NCBI RefSeq assembly: GCF_004193175.1
Contig: NZ_SAUH01000001.1
Location: 1,653,501-1,717,500, forward strand
Direction of reading: 5' to 3'
DNA length: 64,000 nucleotides
Source of the DNA: Streptomyces sp. RFCAC02
GTDB lineage: Bacteria; Actinomycetota; Actinomycetes; Streptomycetales; Streptomycetaceae
How positions within the stretch are numbered: position 1 is the stretch's first letter; the number at the start of each line of letters is the position of its first letter. Below the pieces are notes generated by a model. The model was not told the DNA's origin, did no database searches, and was given only the letters and a program-made list of their open reading frames with translations. Of this stretch, positions 8,692 to 17,319 are shown one piece after another. Both the position numbers and the translations under genes were made by a program.

Positions 8692-9435
8692 ATGAAGCGC
8701 ACCGCCATCATCGCCGTCGCCGTCACGGGTGCCGTGCTCGGGGGCGCCGTGCTCACCGGCGCCGCGCTGGCGACCGAGGACGACGAGCAGGCCGCGGCCG
8801 GGGCGACCACCGTGTCGGGGGCGCGGACCGGCGGCGACGACACCGACGACCGGAACGACGACGGGGGCGCGAGCACGGACGACGCGGGTACCGACGACGG
8901 CGGCGCGGCGGCCGACCCGGCCGCGGGCGCCATCGCGGCGGCCGTCGAAGCGGCGCTCGCCGAGCACGCCGGCACGGTCACCGACGTGGACCTCGACGGC
9001 GACGACGGGAACGGCCGGGTCTGGGAGATCGACGTCCTCGGCGACGACGGCGAGCGGTACGAGGTCCGGGTCAGCCAGGACGGCACCGAGGTCGTCGGCA
9101 GCCGCACCGTGACCGACGACGATGACGACGCCGACGACACCGCCGACGCGAACGGCGCGGCCGACGCCTCGGGCGAGGCGGACGACGCGGCCGACGCGGC
9201 CCGGATCGCCGAGGAGGAGACCGGCGCCGCGGTCCGCGAGATCTCCTTCGACGACGGCGCCTGGGAGGTCGAGCTGCGCGGTGACGACGGCACGGAGCAC
9301 GAGGTGCGGATCGACCCGGCCACCGGCACCGTCACGGCGCACGAGCGGGACGACGACCGCAACGACGCCGACGACCGGGACGACGACGGCCAGGACGACA
9401 GCGACGACGACGGGGACGACGGGGACGACGACTGA
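8692..9435 (+). CDS. Secreted, Asp-rich PepSY-domain protein
   Basis: 247 residues. A signal peptide (KRTAIIAVAVTGAVLGGAVLTG) ends near AALA. It has two PepSY-like modules at about 80-155 (IAAAVEAALAEHAGTVTDVD, then WEIDVLGDDGERYEVRV) and 165-215 (ARIAEEETGAAVREISFDDG, then WEVELRGDDGTEHEVRI). They are separated and followed by long Asp/Asn/Gly stretches. PepSY domains are linked to protease inhibition and to two-component sensing at the cell surface. It is divergent from the two-component operon and probably one of its targets. The acidic tail would bind divalent cations (inference). Confidence 0.88.
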   Translation: MKRTAIIAVAVTGAVLGGAVLTGAALATEDDEQAAAGATTVSGARTGGDDTDDRNDDGGASTDDAGTDDGGAAADPAAGAIAAAVEAALAEHAGTVTDVDLDGDDGNGRVWEIDVLGDDGERYEVRVSQDGTEVVGSRTVTDDDDDADDTADANGAADASGEADDAADAARIAEEETGAAVREISFDDGAWEVELRGDDGTEHEVRIDPATGTVTAHERDDDRNDADDRDDDGQDDSDDDGDDGDDD

Positions 9436-9443
9436 CCCCCGGC

Positions 9444-9484
9444 GCGCGGTGGGCGGGACGTCGCGGACGTCCCGCCCACCGCGC
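9444..9484 (+). terminator. Strong hairpin terminator after the PepSY gene
   Basis: A perfect 19-base-pair stem (9444-9462 with 9466-9484) encloses a 3-base loop gcg, nine bases after the PepSY stop codon. There is no T-run, as is common in Streptomyces. It may also stop transcription coming from the DegV gene on the other strand. Confidence 0.8.
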
Positions 9485-9580
9485 CATACCCATCCCCCCG
9501 TACGGCACGTACGTGGGCGAGCCCTGGACCCGCTGCTTCGCCAAGGACGTCCGCCCCGCCTGAACGGGCCGCCCGCCGCC

Positions 9581-10426
9581 TCAGCGCGGGACGACGACCG
9601 CCCCCAGCAGCCCCGGCCCGGTGTGCGCCCCGAGGACCGCGCCGACCTCGCTGACGTGCAGCTCCGCCGCGCCCGGCAGCCGCTGCCCCAGCCGTTCCGC
9701 GAGCTGCGCCGCCCGTTCCCCAGCCGCCAGATGGTGCACGGCGACATCGACGGGGCCGCTCCCCGCGTGCTCCACGGCCAGCTCCTCAAGGCGCGCGATG
9801 GCCCGCGACGCCGTGCGGACCTTCTCCCGCAACTCGATCCGCCCGTCCGTCAGTTCGAGCAGCGGCTTGACGGCGAGGGCCGAGCCGAGCAGCGCGCGCG
9901 CCGTCCCGATCCGCCCGCCGCGCCGCAGGTGCTCCAGCGTGTCGACGTAGAAGTACGCCCGCGCCGCGTCCGCCCGCTTCCGCGCCTCGGCCGCCGCCTG
10001 GTCGGCGTCCGCCCCGGCCGCCGCCGCCCCGGCCGCCGCCAGCACGCAGAACCCGAGCGCCATCGCGATCAGCCCCGTGTCCACCACCCGCACCGGCACC
10101 GGCGCCGTGCGGGCCGCGACGACCGCCGCGTCGTGCGTCCCCGAGATCTCCGACGACAGGTGCACCGACACGATGCCCTCCGCGCCCGCCCGCGCCGCCT
10201 CCCGGTACGCCTCGGCGAACACCTCGGGACCCGGCCGCGACGTGGTCACGGCCTGCCGCCGCTCCAGCGCCCGCGTCAGCCGCCGCGCCGTCTCGCCCGT
10301 GCCGTCGAGCAGCGCCCGGCCGTCGAGGACGACGGTCAGCGGTACGACGGTGATCCCGTGCCGCGCCACCTGCTCGGGCGGCAGGTAGGCCGTGGAATCG
10401 GTGACGATGGCGACGGTTGGGGACAT
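9581..10426 (-). CDS. DegV-family fatty-acid-binding protein
   Basis: 281 residues from the ATG at 10426, chosen because the conserved start MSPTVAIVTDSTAYLPPE follows it at once; upstream in-frame sequence has no family similarity. Family features are VTDSTAYLP (lipid carboxylate-binding Ser/Thr), VVPLTVVLDG, VTTSRPGPEVFAEAY and the VHLSSEISGTHDAA loop. DegV/FakB proteins carry a fatty acid for phosphorylation by a FakA kinase. It is next to the leuS neighbourhood, a common Streptomyces arrangement. A MITE lies just upstream. Confidence 0.92.
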   Translation of the reverse strand: MSPTVAIVTDSTAYLPPEQVARHGITVVPLTVVLDGRALLDGTGETARRLTRALERRQAVTTSRPGPEVFAEAYREAARAGAEGIVSVHLSSEISGTHDAAVVAARTAPVPVRVVDTGLIAMALGFCVLAAAGAAAAGADADQAAAEARKRADAARAYFYVDTLEHLRRGGRIGTARALLGSALAVKPLLELTDGRIELREKVRTASRAIARLEELAVEHAGSGPVDVAVHHLAAGERAAQLAERLGQRLPGAAELHVSEVGAVLGAHTGPGLLGAVVVPR

Positions 10427-10490
10427 GCCCCGGAGCGTACCCGCAGGCGCGCGCCCCACCGCATCCGCTGCGCGACCGCCCGACGGGACC

Positions 10491-10658
10491 CTAGGGTCTG
10501 TCCGGCGGGTCTTGGCGCGGCTCGCGGCGTCGGATGCGGTGCATCGCAAGGCGCCGAATCGCAGCTCATACCCCGACCGTATTCGCGCGATACGGCAACG
10601 CAGCGAGGTGCCGTAGCCGGCGTCGCGAGACAGGCAAGATCCGCCGGACAGGCCCTAG
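10491..10658. mobile_element. MITE, IS5-like ends, with CTAG target duplication
   Basis: A 160-base non-coding element (10495-10654) has 20-base terminal inverted repeats, GGTCTGTCCGGCGGGTCTTG on the left and CAAGATCCGCCGGACAGGCC on the right, with two mismatches. It is flanked by CTAG on both sides (10491-10494, 10655-10658), as expected of a 4-base YTAR target duplication typical of IS5-group transposases. The right CTAG contains the TAG stop of the minus-strand gene at 10655. No transposase is encoded, so it must have been moved in trans. Confidence 0.75.
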
Positions 10659-11269
10659 GAGCGCCGCTTCCTGAACCGCCCGGTGAGGCCCGGCCGTTCC
10701 TCCCCCGGCTCGACGGGCGCCGGCGTCTCGCCCACGGGCGTCCAGTGCCGCAGGGCCTCCGCCTCCATGCCGATCCGCTCGTGCAGCGCGTCGGCGTCCT
10801 CGGCGCCGTGCCGCCGCGCCCGGTCCTGCGCGGCGAACCGCAGCGCGTCCGCCGAGCGCCGCGCACGGTCGGTGCGCTCCCGCAGTTCGGGCAGCCGGGC
10901 GGTGACCCGCGCACGGTCCGGCTCACCGCCGCCGAGCGCCGCCAGCTCGCCGTCCAACTGGTGCGCGTGGTCCTCAAGTTGCGCGAACAGGGCGAGCGCC
11001 TCGCCCAGCGCCGGGTCCGTGGGCGCGCTGGCCCGCAGCGCCGCCCGCGTGCTGTCCATGCTGAGCCGCAGGTCCCGCCGGACGCGCGCCACGTCCCCGA
11101 GCGCGCCCGGCTGCGCGGCGCGGGCGGCCAGCGCGGCACCGGCGAGCGTACGGCTCACCTCCTGCCGCGCCCGCTCCACACCGCGCCGCACCGTGCGCAC
11201 GCCGCGCACCACCAGCGTCACGAACACCAGGAGCGTCAGTGCCAGCACTCCGGCGACGACGATCTCCAT
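10655..11269 (-). CDS. Hypothetical membrane-anchored coiled-coil protein
   Basis: 204 residues. One N-terminal membrane segment (IVVAGVLALTLLVFVTLVV) is followed by a highly charged, Arg/Glu/Ala-rich helical domain with DHAHQLDGELAAL and LPELRERTDRARRSADALRF, probably coiled coil. The C-terminus is Pro-rich, then basic (GRFRKRRS). No catalytic motifs. Similar proteins are found near leuS in Streptomyces, function unknown. A MITE has inserted exactly at its stop codon without altering the reading frame. Confidence 0.75.
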   Translation of the reverse strand: MEIVVAGVLALTLLVFVTLVVRGVRTVRRGVERARQEVSRTLAGAALAARAAQPGALGDVARVRRDLRLSMDSTRAALRASAPTDPALGEALALFAQLEDHAHQLDGELAALGGGEPDRARVTARLPELRERTDRARRSADALRFAAQDRARRHGAEDADALHERIGMEAEALRHWTPVGETPAPVEPGEERPGLTGRFRKRRS

Positions 11270-11372
11270 GCCCGGCCCACCTCACATCACGCCGCTTCCC
11301 GGTCTCCCCACCCAGAGTAGGCCGGGAGCGGACGGTTCAGCAGGGCCGTGCGGGAGCCGGGCAGCCCGGTGG

Positions 11373-14252
11373 TCACGCCGGGACGATGTTCACCAGCTTC
11401 GGCGCCCGCACGATCACCCTGCGGACGGCCGCGCCGCCGAGCGTGTCCACGATCGCCGGGGCCGCCAGCGCCAGCGCCTCCAGGTCCGCCTCGGCGATGT
11501 CGGGGGCGACCTCGAGACGCGCCCTGACCTTGCCGCGCACCTGGACGACGCACGTCACCGTCTCGTCCACCAGGTACGCCGGGTCGGCGACCGGGAAGCC
11601 GGCGCCCGTGACGCTCTCCCGGTGGCCGAGCCGCTGCCACAGCTCCTCCGCGATGTGCGGGGCGAGCGGTGCGATCAGCAGCACCAGCGTCTCCGCCGTG
11701 ACGCGCGGGACGGCCGGCAGCTTGGTGACGTGGTTGTTCAGCTCGGTGATCTTCGCGATGGCCGTGTTGAACCGCAGCGCCTCCAGGTCCTGGCGCACAC
11801 CGTCCACCGCCTTGTGGGTGGCGCGCAGCGTGGCCTCGTCCGGCGCGTCGTCCGTGACGGTGACCTCGCCGGTCGCCTCGTCCAGCACGTTGCGCCACAG
11901 CCGCTGCAGCAGCCGGTACTGGCCGACGACGGCCCGCGTCTCCCAGGGGCGGGACATGTCCAGCGGCCCCATCGCCATCTCGTACAGGCGCAGGGTGTCG
12001 GCGCCGTAGGACGCGAACACCTCGTCCGGCGAGACGACGTTCTTCAGGGACTTGCCGATCTTGCCCAGTTCACGGCTGACCGGCTCGCCGCGCCACGTGA
12101 ACGCGCCGCCCTCGCCCTCCTCGACCTCGGCGGCCGGGACGGGGAAACCGCGCGCGTCCCGGTAGACGTACGCCTGGATCATGCCCTGGTTGAACAGCTT
12201 GTGGTACGGCTCGGCCGACGACACGTGGCCCAGGTCGAACAGCACCTTCTGCCAGAAGCGCGCGTACAGCAGGTGCAGCACCGCGTGCTCGGCGCCGCCG
12301 ACGTACAGGTCCACGCCGCCGGTCGGCGCACCGTCGCGCGGACCCATCCAGTACCGCTCGATCTCCGGGTCGACCAGCCGGTCGCCGTTGCGCGGGTCCA
12401 GGTAGCGCAGGTGGTACCAGCAGGAACCGGCCCAGTTCGGCATGGTGTTGGTCTCGCGCCGGTACGGCCGCGGCCCCGCGCCGTCGCCCAGGTCGAGGGT
12501 GACGTGGGTCCACTCCTCGTTGCGCGACAGCGGCGTCTCCGGCTGCGTGTCGGCGTCCTCCGGGTCGAAGGTGCGCGGCGAGTAGTCGTCCACCTCGGGG
12601 AGTTCCAGCGGCAGCATCGACTCGGGCAGCGGGTGCGCGATGCCGTCCTCGTCGTACACGATGGGGAACGGCTCGCCCCAGTACCGCTGGCGGCTGAACA
12701 GCCAGTCGCGCAGCCGGTAGTTGATGGTGCCCTCGCCCAGGCCCTCGCGCTCCAGCCAGGCCGTGACGCGGGCCTTCGCCTCGGGCACGGGCAGCCCGTC
12801 CAGCGTGACGCCCTCGCCCGCCGAGTCCATGACGGTGGCGGTGGCGGACACGAACGCGTCGGTCCACTCCGCCGGGTCGGTGCCACGCCCGTCGTCCGGC
12901 GTCACGACGCAGCGGATCGGCAGGTCGAAGGCGCGGGCGAACGCGAAGTCGCGGCTGTCGTGCGCCGGGACCGCCATGATCGCGCCGGTGCCGTAGCCCA
13001 GCAGGACGTAGTCGGCGATGAAGACGGGGACGCGCTCGCCGTTCACCGGGTTCACGGCGTGGGCGCCGGTGAACACGCCGGTCTTCTCCCGCGCGTCGGC
13101 CTGCCGCTCCACGTCCGACTTGCCCGCGGCCTGCTTGCGGTAGGCGGCGACGGCGTCGCCCGGGGTCGCGTGCCCGCCGGTCCACGCCGGGCGGGTGCCC
13201 TCGGGCCAGGCGGCCGGCACGATGGCGTCGACCAGGTGGTGTTCCGGCGCCAGCACCATGTACGTCGCGCCGAACAGCGTGTCGGGTCGCGTCGTGAAGA
13301 CCGTGACGATGCCGCCCGCCCCCGCGCCCTCGCCCGCGCCCGCACCGGGGCCGCCGACGTGGAAGTCGATGCGGGCGCCCTCGCTGCGGCCGATCCAGTT
13401 GCGCTGCTGCAGCTTGATGGCCTCGGGCCAGTCGACGGTGTCCAGGTCGTCCACCAGCCGGTCGGCGTACGCGGTGATCCGCATGTTCCACTGGCGCAGC
13501 CGCGACGTGAAGACGGGGAAGTTGCCGCGCTCGGAGCGGCCGTCGGCGGTGACCTCCTCGTTCGCCAGCACGGTGCCGAGACCCGGGCACCAGTTGACGG
13601 GCGCGTCGGAGGCGTACGCCAGGCGGTGTCCGCCCAGCACGTCGGCGCGCTCGGCGGCGGTCAGCTCACTCCAGGGGCGCCCGTCCTCGGTCGCGCGCTC
13701 CCCGGACTCGAACTGCGCCACCAGGTCGCCGATCGGCCGCGCCCGCCCCGCCTCGGCGTCGTACCAGGAGTTGAAGATCTGCAGGAAGATCCACTGCGTC
13801 CAGCGGTAGTAGTCCGGGTCGATGGTGGCGAACGACCGCCGCTGGTCGTAGCCCAGGCCCAGGCGCCGGAGCTGCCCCCGGTACGTCGCGATGTTCGCCT
13901 CGGTGGAGACGCGCGGGTGCGTGCCGGTCTGGACGGCGTACTGCTCGGCGGGCAGCCCGAACGCGTCGAAGCCCAGCGTGTGCAGCACGTTGCGCCCGGT
14001 CATGCGCTGGAAGCGCGCGTACACGTCGGTCGCGATGTACCCCAGCGGGTGGCCGACGTGCAGGCCCGCACCCGACGGGTACGGGAACATGTCCATGATG
14101 AAACGGGTGGGGCGGGCCGCCGTCTCCGGGTCGCCGGCGAGGTCGCCGGACGGGTTCGGGGCCTCGTACGTGCCGTGCGCCTCCCAGTAGTCCTGCCAGC
14201 GGGCTTCGATCTCACCGGCCAGGGCGGCGTCGTACTTGTGTGTCTCGCTCAT
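11373..14252 (-). CDS. leuS: Leucyl-tRNA synthetase
   Basis: 959 residues, normal for bacterial-type LeuRS with CP1 editing domain. The HIGH motif is HVGH at residues 65-68 ([14 protein letters not shown]) and the KMSKS loop is KIGKS ([15 protein letters not shown]), a common actinobacterial variant. Catalytic motifs [31 protein letters not shown] and [16 protein letters not shown] are all present, as is the editing domain ([29 protein letters not shown]). It charges tRNA-Leu in the cytoplasm. A leader peptide and terminator directly upstream indicate control by leucine-dependent attenuation. Confidence 0.98.
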   Translation of the reverse strand: MSETHKYDAALAGEIEARWQDYWEAHGTYEAPNPSGDLAGDPETAARPTRFIMDMFPYPSGAGLHVGHPLGYIATDVYARFQRMTGRNVLHTLGFDAFGLPAEQYAVQTGTHPRVSTEANIATYRGQLRRLGLGYDQRRSFATIDPDYYRWTQWIFLQIFNSWYDAEAGRARPIGDLVAQFESGERATEDGRPWSELTAAERADVLGGHRLAYASDAPVNWCPGLGTVLANEEVTADGRSERGNFPVFTSRLRQWNMRITAYADRLVDDLDTVDWPEAIKLQQRNWIGRSEGARIDFHVGGPGAGAGEGAGAGGIVTVFTTRPDTLFGATYMVLAPEHHLVDAIVPAAWPEGTRPAWTGGHATPGDAVAAYRKQAAGKSDVERQADAREKTGVFTGAHAVNPVNGERVPVFIADYVLLGYGTGAIMAVPAHDSRDFAFARAFDLPIRCVVTPDDGRGTDPAEWTDAFVSATATVMDSAGEGVTLDGLPVPEAKARVTAWLEREGLGEGTINYRLRDWLFSRQRYWGEPFPIVYDEDGIAHPLPESMLPLELPEVDDYSPRTFDPEDADTQPETPLSRNEEWTHVTLDLGDGAGPRPYRRETNTMPNWAGSCWYHLRYLDPRNGDRLVDPEIERYWMGPRDGAPTGGVDLYVGGAEHAVLHLLYARFWQKVLFDLGHVSSAEPYHKLFNQGMIQAYVYRDARGFPVPAAEVEEGEGGAFTWRGEPVSRELGKIGKSLKNVVSPDEVFASYGADTLRLYEMAMGPLDMSRPWETRAVVGQYRLLQRLWRNVLDEATGEVTVTDDAPDEATLRATHKAVDGVRQDLEALRFNTAIAKITELNNHVTKLPAVPRVTAETLVLLIAPLAPHIAEELWQRLGHRESVTGAGFPVADPAYLVDETVTCVVQVRGKVRARLEVAPDIAEADLEALALAAPAIVDTLGGAAVRRVIVRAPKLVNIVPA

Positions 14253-14291
14253 CGTCTTCGAAGCTCCATCGGTCGTCTCTGCCGTCCCACG

Positions 14292-14358
14292 AAAAAACCC
14301 CTCACACAGGAGGGGTCCGCCGTGCTGACTGACGTCACTCGCCGTCGTTCAGCACGGC
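14292..14358 (-). promoter_or_regulatory. Leucine attenuator in front of leuS
   Basis: On the minus strand, a hairpin GCCGTGCTGA/TCAGCACGGC (14319-14328 with 14349-14358) contains the stop codon of the leader ORF. It is followed by an intrinsic terminator CCCCTC-N6-GAGGGG (14298-14315) with six T at 14292-14297. The T-run ends 39 bases before the leuS start. The layout (leucine codons, first hairpin, terminator) is that of a translation-sensing attenuator. Confidence 0.75.
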
Positions 14359-14387
14359 CGTGGAAGCAGAAGGCGTACGGCACGCAT
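14349..14387 (-). CDS. leuS leader peptide MRAVRLLLPRPC
   Basis: 12 codons plus TGA. The ATG is at 14387. The leucine codons are CTT CTG CTT at positions 6-8; CTT is a rare Leu codon in such GC-rich DNA, which would sharpen stalling when charged tRNA-Leu is scarce. The stop codon lies inside the first hairpin, so ribosome position directly decides which stem forms. No strong Shine-Dalgarno sequence is visible upstream. Its role is to sense leucine charging, not to make a functional peptide. Confidence 0.7.
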   Translation of the reverse strand: MRAVRLLLPRPC

Positions 14388-14430
14388 GGCGCCAGGGTAC
14401 CGCACGCCGGAAAGCGCCCGCCCGGCGGTT

Positions 14431-15321
14431 TCAGCCCGCGGGACCGGCCCGGAAGGACCGCCGCAGGTGCCCCAGCAGGGCGCGCAGCGCGGGCGTCCCG
14501 GCCGTGCGCCACACGAGGCAGAGCAGCCCGGGACGCTCCGCGTCGTCGATGGGGAGGGCGACCAGCCGGTCCCCGTACGCGGCGGTCATGGACGCGCTCA
14601 GCACCCCGGCGCCCAGGCCCCGGGCGGCCAGGTCGGCGATGGCGTCGGCGGCGCTGGCCTCCAGCGCGATCACGGGCCGCACGTCCGCCGCCGCGCACGC
14701 CGCGTCGAACACCGCCCGCAGCCCGGTGCCGCGCGGCATGCACACCACCGGGTGGGCCGCGAGCGCCCGCAGCGTGACGGTCGGCCCGGCGGCAAGCGGA
14801 TGCCCCGGCGGCACGGCGACGACGAGCCGCTCCCGTACGACCGTCAGCGACTCGACGCCGTCCGGCGGCGTGTGCGCGGCGCCGATGAGGGCCAGGTCGA
14901 GGCCGCCCGAGCGCACGGCGTCGGTGAGCCGGTCGGACGCCCCCTCGGTCAGGGACAGCTCCACGCCGGGGTGGGCGGCGTGGAAGGCGGCCAGCGCGTC
15001 GAACAGCGGCGTGATCGCGCAGCCGACGACCATCCCGACCGTGAGCCGGCCCCGGATGACGTCCGCCACCTCCCCCACGGCCTGCCGCAGGGCACCGGCC
15101 GCCGCGAGCGCGGCGCGGGCGTGCTCCAGCGCGGCCTTCCCGGCGACGGTGAGCGTCACCTCGCGCGCCGACCGGTCGAACAGCTCGGCGCCCAACTCCC
15201 GCTCCAGGTGCCGTACACGCGCGCTGACCCCGGACTGGCTGATGTGGACGCGTTCGGCGGCCCGCGTGAAGTTCCGCTCCTCGGCGACCGCGACGAAGTA
15301 TTCGAGCTGACGCAGATCCAT
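14431..15321 (-). CDS. LysR-family transcriptional regulator
   Basis: 296 residues starting at ATG 15321 (MDLRQLEYFVAVAEERNFTR), the canonical LysR N-terminus; sequence upstream is not conserved. Winged HTH in residues 1-65 (AAERVHISQSGVSARVRHLE), then a substrate-binding-like effector domain (GRLTVGMVVG, VVCMPRGTGLR). It is divergent from a SnoaL-like gene 71 bases away, the standard arrangement for a LysR regulator and its target. Confidence 0.93.
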   Translation of the reverse strand: MDLRQLEYFVAVAEERNFTRAAERVHISQSGVSARVRHLERELGAELFDRSAREVTLTVAGKAALEHARAALAAAGALRQAVGEVADVIRGRLTVGMVVGCAITPLFDALAAFHAAHPGVELSLTEGASDRLTDAVRSGGLDLALIGAAHTPPDGVESLTVVRERLVVAVPPGHPLAAGPTVTLRALAAHPVVCMPRGTGLRAVFDAACAAADVRPVIALEASAADAIADLAARGLGAGVLSASMTAAYGDRLVALPIDDAERPGLLCLVWRTAGTPALRALLGHLRRSFRAGPAG

Positions 15322-15339
15322 GAGCGCTGATTCTAGTGA

Positions 15340-15359
15340 CCAGCAGAACCATCTGTTGG
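15340..15359. promoter_or_regulatory. LysR-type inverted repeat between divergent genes
   Basis: CCAGCAGA-acca-TCTGTTGG is an inverted repeat with one mismatch, lying between the LysR start (15321) and the SnoaL-like start (15393). Likely the recognition site; inferred from position and symmetry. Confidence 0.45.
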
Positions 15360-15392
15360 ACTTCTCACTTCCCCGCCGGAAGGCTGTCGTGC

Positions 15393-15761
15393 ATGAGCGA
15401 GACATACGAGAAGGCCATGCGCCCGGAGGACATCACCCGTCTCTTCGTGGAGCGGTCCAACGCGGGCGACACCGACGGGGTCGCCGCCCTGTACGAGGAG
15501 GACGCCGTCATCGCCTACCCGCCCGGCAGCACCACGGTCGGCCGGGACGCGATCCGGGAGCTGTGGGCGAAGGTCCTGTCCAACCGGCCGCACTTCGAGC
15601 CCGAGCCGCCGCTGCCGACCCTGATCAGCGGCGACCTGGCACTCACGAGCACCCCGCCGAAGGACGGCACGGGCGCCCGCGCCCAGGTGGCGCGCCGCCA
15701 GCCGGACGGGAGCTGGCTGCGCGTGCTGGACCAGCCGGAGTTCACGCGCCCGGCTTCCTGA
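15393..15761 (+). CDS. SnoaL-like/NTF2-fold protein
   Basis: 122 residues from ATG 15393. The NTF2-like pattern is clear: EDITRLFVERSNAGDTDGVA, ALYEEDAVIAYPPGS, TVGRDAIRELWAKVL, and a final WLRVLDQPEF strand. Members are small polyketide cyclases, isomerases or stress proteins; no catalytic residue pattern decides which. Probably under control of the divergent LysR. Its last 20 bases overlap the end of a convergent small membrane-protein gene. Confidence 0.8.
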   Translation: MSETYEKAMRPEDITRLFVERSNAGDTDGVAALYEEDAVIAYPPGSTTVGRDAIRELWAKVLSNRPHFEPEPPLPTLISGDLALTSTPPKDGTGARAQVARRQPDGSWLRVLDQPEFTRPAS

Positions 15762-15879
15762 CGGGGGCGGTTTCGTGCTCGACGGCGTGGGCGACGGTGC
15801 GGGCGATGTGCAGCATCAGGCCGGTCCACGCCGCGAGCGCGCCGCCCGTCAGCGCGAGGACGGTCCAGGCGGCGGTCAC
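15742..15879 (-). CDS. Small single-pass membrane protein, 45 residues
   Basis: Begins at GTG 15879, overlapping the stop of the upstream zinc-ribbon-like gene as GTGA, so it is translationally coupled. The sequence VTAAWTVLALTGGALAAWTG starts one hydrophobic segment followed by a short cytoplasmic tail with His and Arg. Unrecognised. The coupling and the clear membrane helix make a real gene likely. Confidence 0.6.
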   Translation of the reverse strand: MTAAWTVLALTGGALAAWTGLMLHIARTVAHAVEHETAPVRKPGA

Positions 15880-16628
15880 CGCCCGTTCTCCGGGACGATG
15901 TCGCGGACGGCAGCCCTGAGCACGTCCACGGCGTCCTCGGCGATGGCGCGTGCCGCGTCCCGTTCCAGGTCGGGCGTCGTCCGCGCGGAGCCGATCGCGG
16001 CGGCGGGCCACAGCCGGTCGATGACCGGCCGGAGGTCGGCGAGATGGTCGTCATCGAGGTCGGCGAGCCGGCGGACGAGGTCCGTCGGCACGACCTCGGG
16101 CCAGTAGTGCAGGCCGCCCGCGCTCGTGCCGGGGTGGGCGATGAACGGGACGAGCCGCTGTTCGACCAGGCACGGACGGCACGTCTGGAACCCGCGCCCG
16201 GGACCGGCCGCAGCCTCCCCGGCCGCGACGGTCGTGAGCGGGCCTTCCACCGTCTCGCAGTACATGCACAGCGGCCCCGGCGCGGCATCGACGGCGGCCC
16301 TCAGTTCATCCACGGCCGCCGTGATCCCGTACCCGGCCGCCGCGCGGACGGCCTTGAACAGGCGCGTCACCACCGGCTGCAGCGCGACGCCCGGCGCGAG
16401 GTCGGCGAGCCGTTCCACCAGGTCGTCGGGCACGTCGGCCGGCCACTGGTGCGGCTCGCCCCAGCTCGTCACCGGGTGGTGCACGACGGGGATCAGACGA
16501 CAGGAGAGCAGGCACGGACGGCACGCGTGCTGCGACCATCCGGCTCCGGTCCCGGCGGTCATGAGCGAGATCGCCGTCAACGCCGGTCCGTCGGCGCCAC
16601 AGTGCCCGCACCGGGGGTCGAGGCTCAC
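15876..16628 (-). CDS. Hypothetical protein with duplicated Cys-pair (zinc-ribbon-like) halves
   Basis: 250 residues from GTG 16628 (VSLDPRCGHCGADG). Two similar halves each carry CxxC ... CRPCL: first CGHC with CRPC, then CMYC with CRPC, each followed by (I/F)xxHPxTSxGxxHxWPxxVPxDLVxRLADL. This indicates an internal duplication of a metal-binding unit. It is the middle gene of a coupled three-gene run (19-residue ORF, this gene, small membrane protein). Function unknown. Confidence 0.75.
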   Translation of the reverse strand: MSLDPRCGHCGADGPALTAISLMTAGTGAGWSQHACRPCLLSCRLIPVVHHPVTSWGEPHQWPADVPDDLVERLADLAPGVALQPVVTRLFKAVRAAAGYGITAAVDELRAAVDAAPGPLCMYCETVEGPLTTVAAGEAAAGPGRGFQTCRPCLVEQRLVPFIAHPGTSAGGLHYWPEVVPTDLVRRLADLDDDHLADLRPVIDRLWPAAAIGSARTTPDLERDAARAIAEDAVDVLRAAVRDIVPENGR

Positions 16629-16684
16629 GACGCCTCCCCCGGCTCGGCCTTTTCCCCGGCGGGCGGGGGTACGCGGGTGGTCAT
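16625..16684 (-). CDS. Tiny 19-residue ORF heading the zinc-ribbon operon
   Basis: MTTRVPPPAGEKAEPGEAS, with an excellent Shine-Dalgarno sequence (AGGAGG, seven bases upstream) and a GTGA overlap with the next gene. It may act only to deliver ribosomes to the downstream weak GTG start. No family recognised. Confidence 0.5.
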   Translation of the reverse strand: MTTRVPPPAGEKAEPGEAS

Positions 16685-16801
16685 CGGTTCCTCCTGGAAC
16701 GAACGTTCTGGTCCCGCGCGGCCGGGCATGGGGGAACACGACCGCGCGGGGGTCCTGTGGATGCGGCCCTGACGCTTCGGCCGCCTGCGGTGGGGGGTGA
16801 A

Positions 16802-16840
16802 GGCCCGTCCCCGGGAGGGCATTCGGACCGGGGACGGGCC
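16802..16840 (-). terminator. Hairpin terminator after the 49-residue gene
   Basis: Perfect 13-base-pair stem GGCCCGTCCCCGG/CCGGGGACGGGCC (16802-16814 with 16828-16840). It separates the small gene at 16953-17102 from the zinc-ribbon operon, whose promoter must therefore lie at about 16690-16800. Confidence 0.7.
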
Positions 16841-16952
16841 ACCCCGCCCGGCCCGGTTCCACGGCCGCCCCGAGCAAGAGGACGGGCGGACCGGACGGGG
16901 GTCCATCGGCCGCGCTGACCAGCGCGGAAGCCGCGAGTCTGGAGCGGCAGTC

Positions 16953-17102
16953 TCAGAGGTCGTCGTACCTGTCCCCGAGATGCGCACGAATCGCGGCGGA
17001 CAACCGATCACACTCGGCATGCAACTCCGCGAGCGGCGGCAGGCGAGGCGCGGCCTCCGGCGGCTCGGGGGGCGGAGACTCTTCGGGGGGTGGTTCGCTC
17101 AT
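16953..17102 (-). CDS. Small Pro/Glu-rich protein, 49 residues
   Basis: ATG at 17102 with GGAGTGAG upstream. The N-terminus is a Pro/Glu repeat region (SEPPPEESPPPEPPE), then a compact end LAELHAECDRLSAAIRAHLG that looks helical. Ends just before a hairpin terminator, and is divergent from the XRE gene at 17320. Coding character is supported by the ribosome site and terminator rather than by a known family. Confidence 0.55.
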   Translation of the reverse strand: MSEPPPEESPPPEPPEAAPRLPPLAELHAECDRLSAAIRAHLGDRYDDL

Positions 17103-17319
17103 GGCTCACTCCACTGGCGGTAGGACCGGACGTAACCGGATCGGCACTCCCGGCGACAAATCCAGCTTGACCGCGCTGCCGAGCGTCGTGCAACACTCCA
17201 GCCAATGAATTCCCCGCATGGGTCCCCAACTCATTGACGTGTGTTGCGGATCGGGGAATTCGGGTCCTACATGTGAAGGCGCGGAAGTATTCCGTAATCG
17301 ATGGAGGAGGGGAGGCGTG

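Noticed and set aside
9489..9561. A short plus-strand frame ending GEPWTRCFAKDVRPA after the PepSY terminator
   Set aside because: No start codon, no ribosome site and no recognised family; could be a remnant, but not supportable.
10683..14777. A 1364-residue frame antisense to leuS
   Set aside because: leuS on the other strand has every synthetase motif; the antisense frame has low-complexity composition only.
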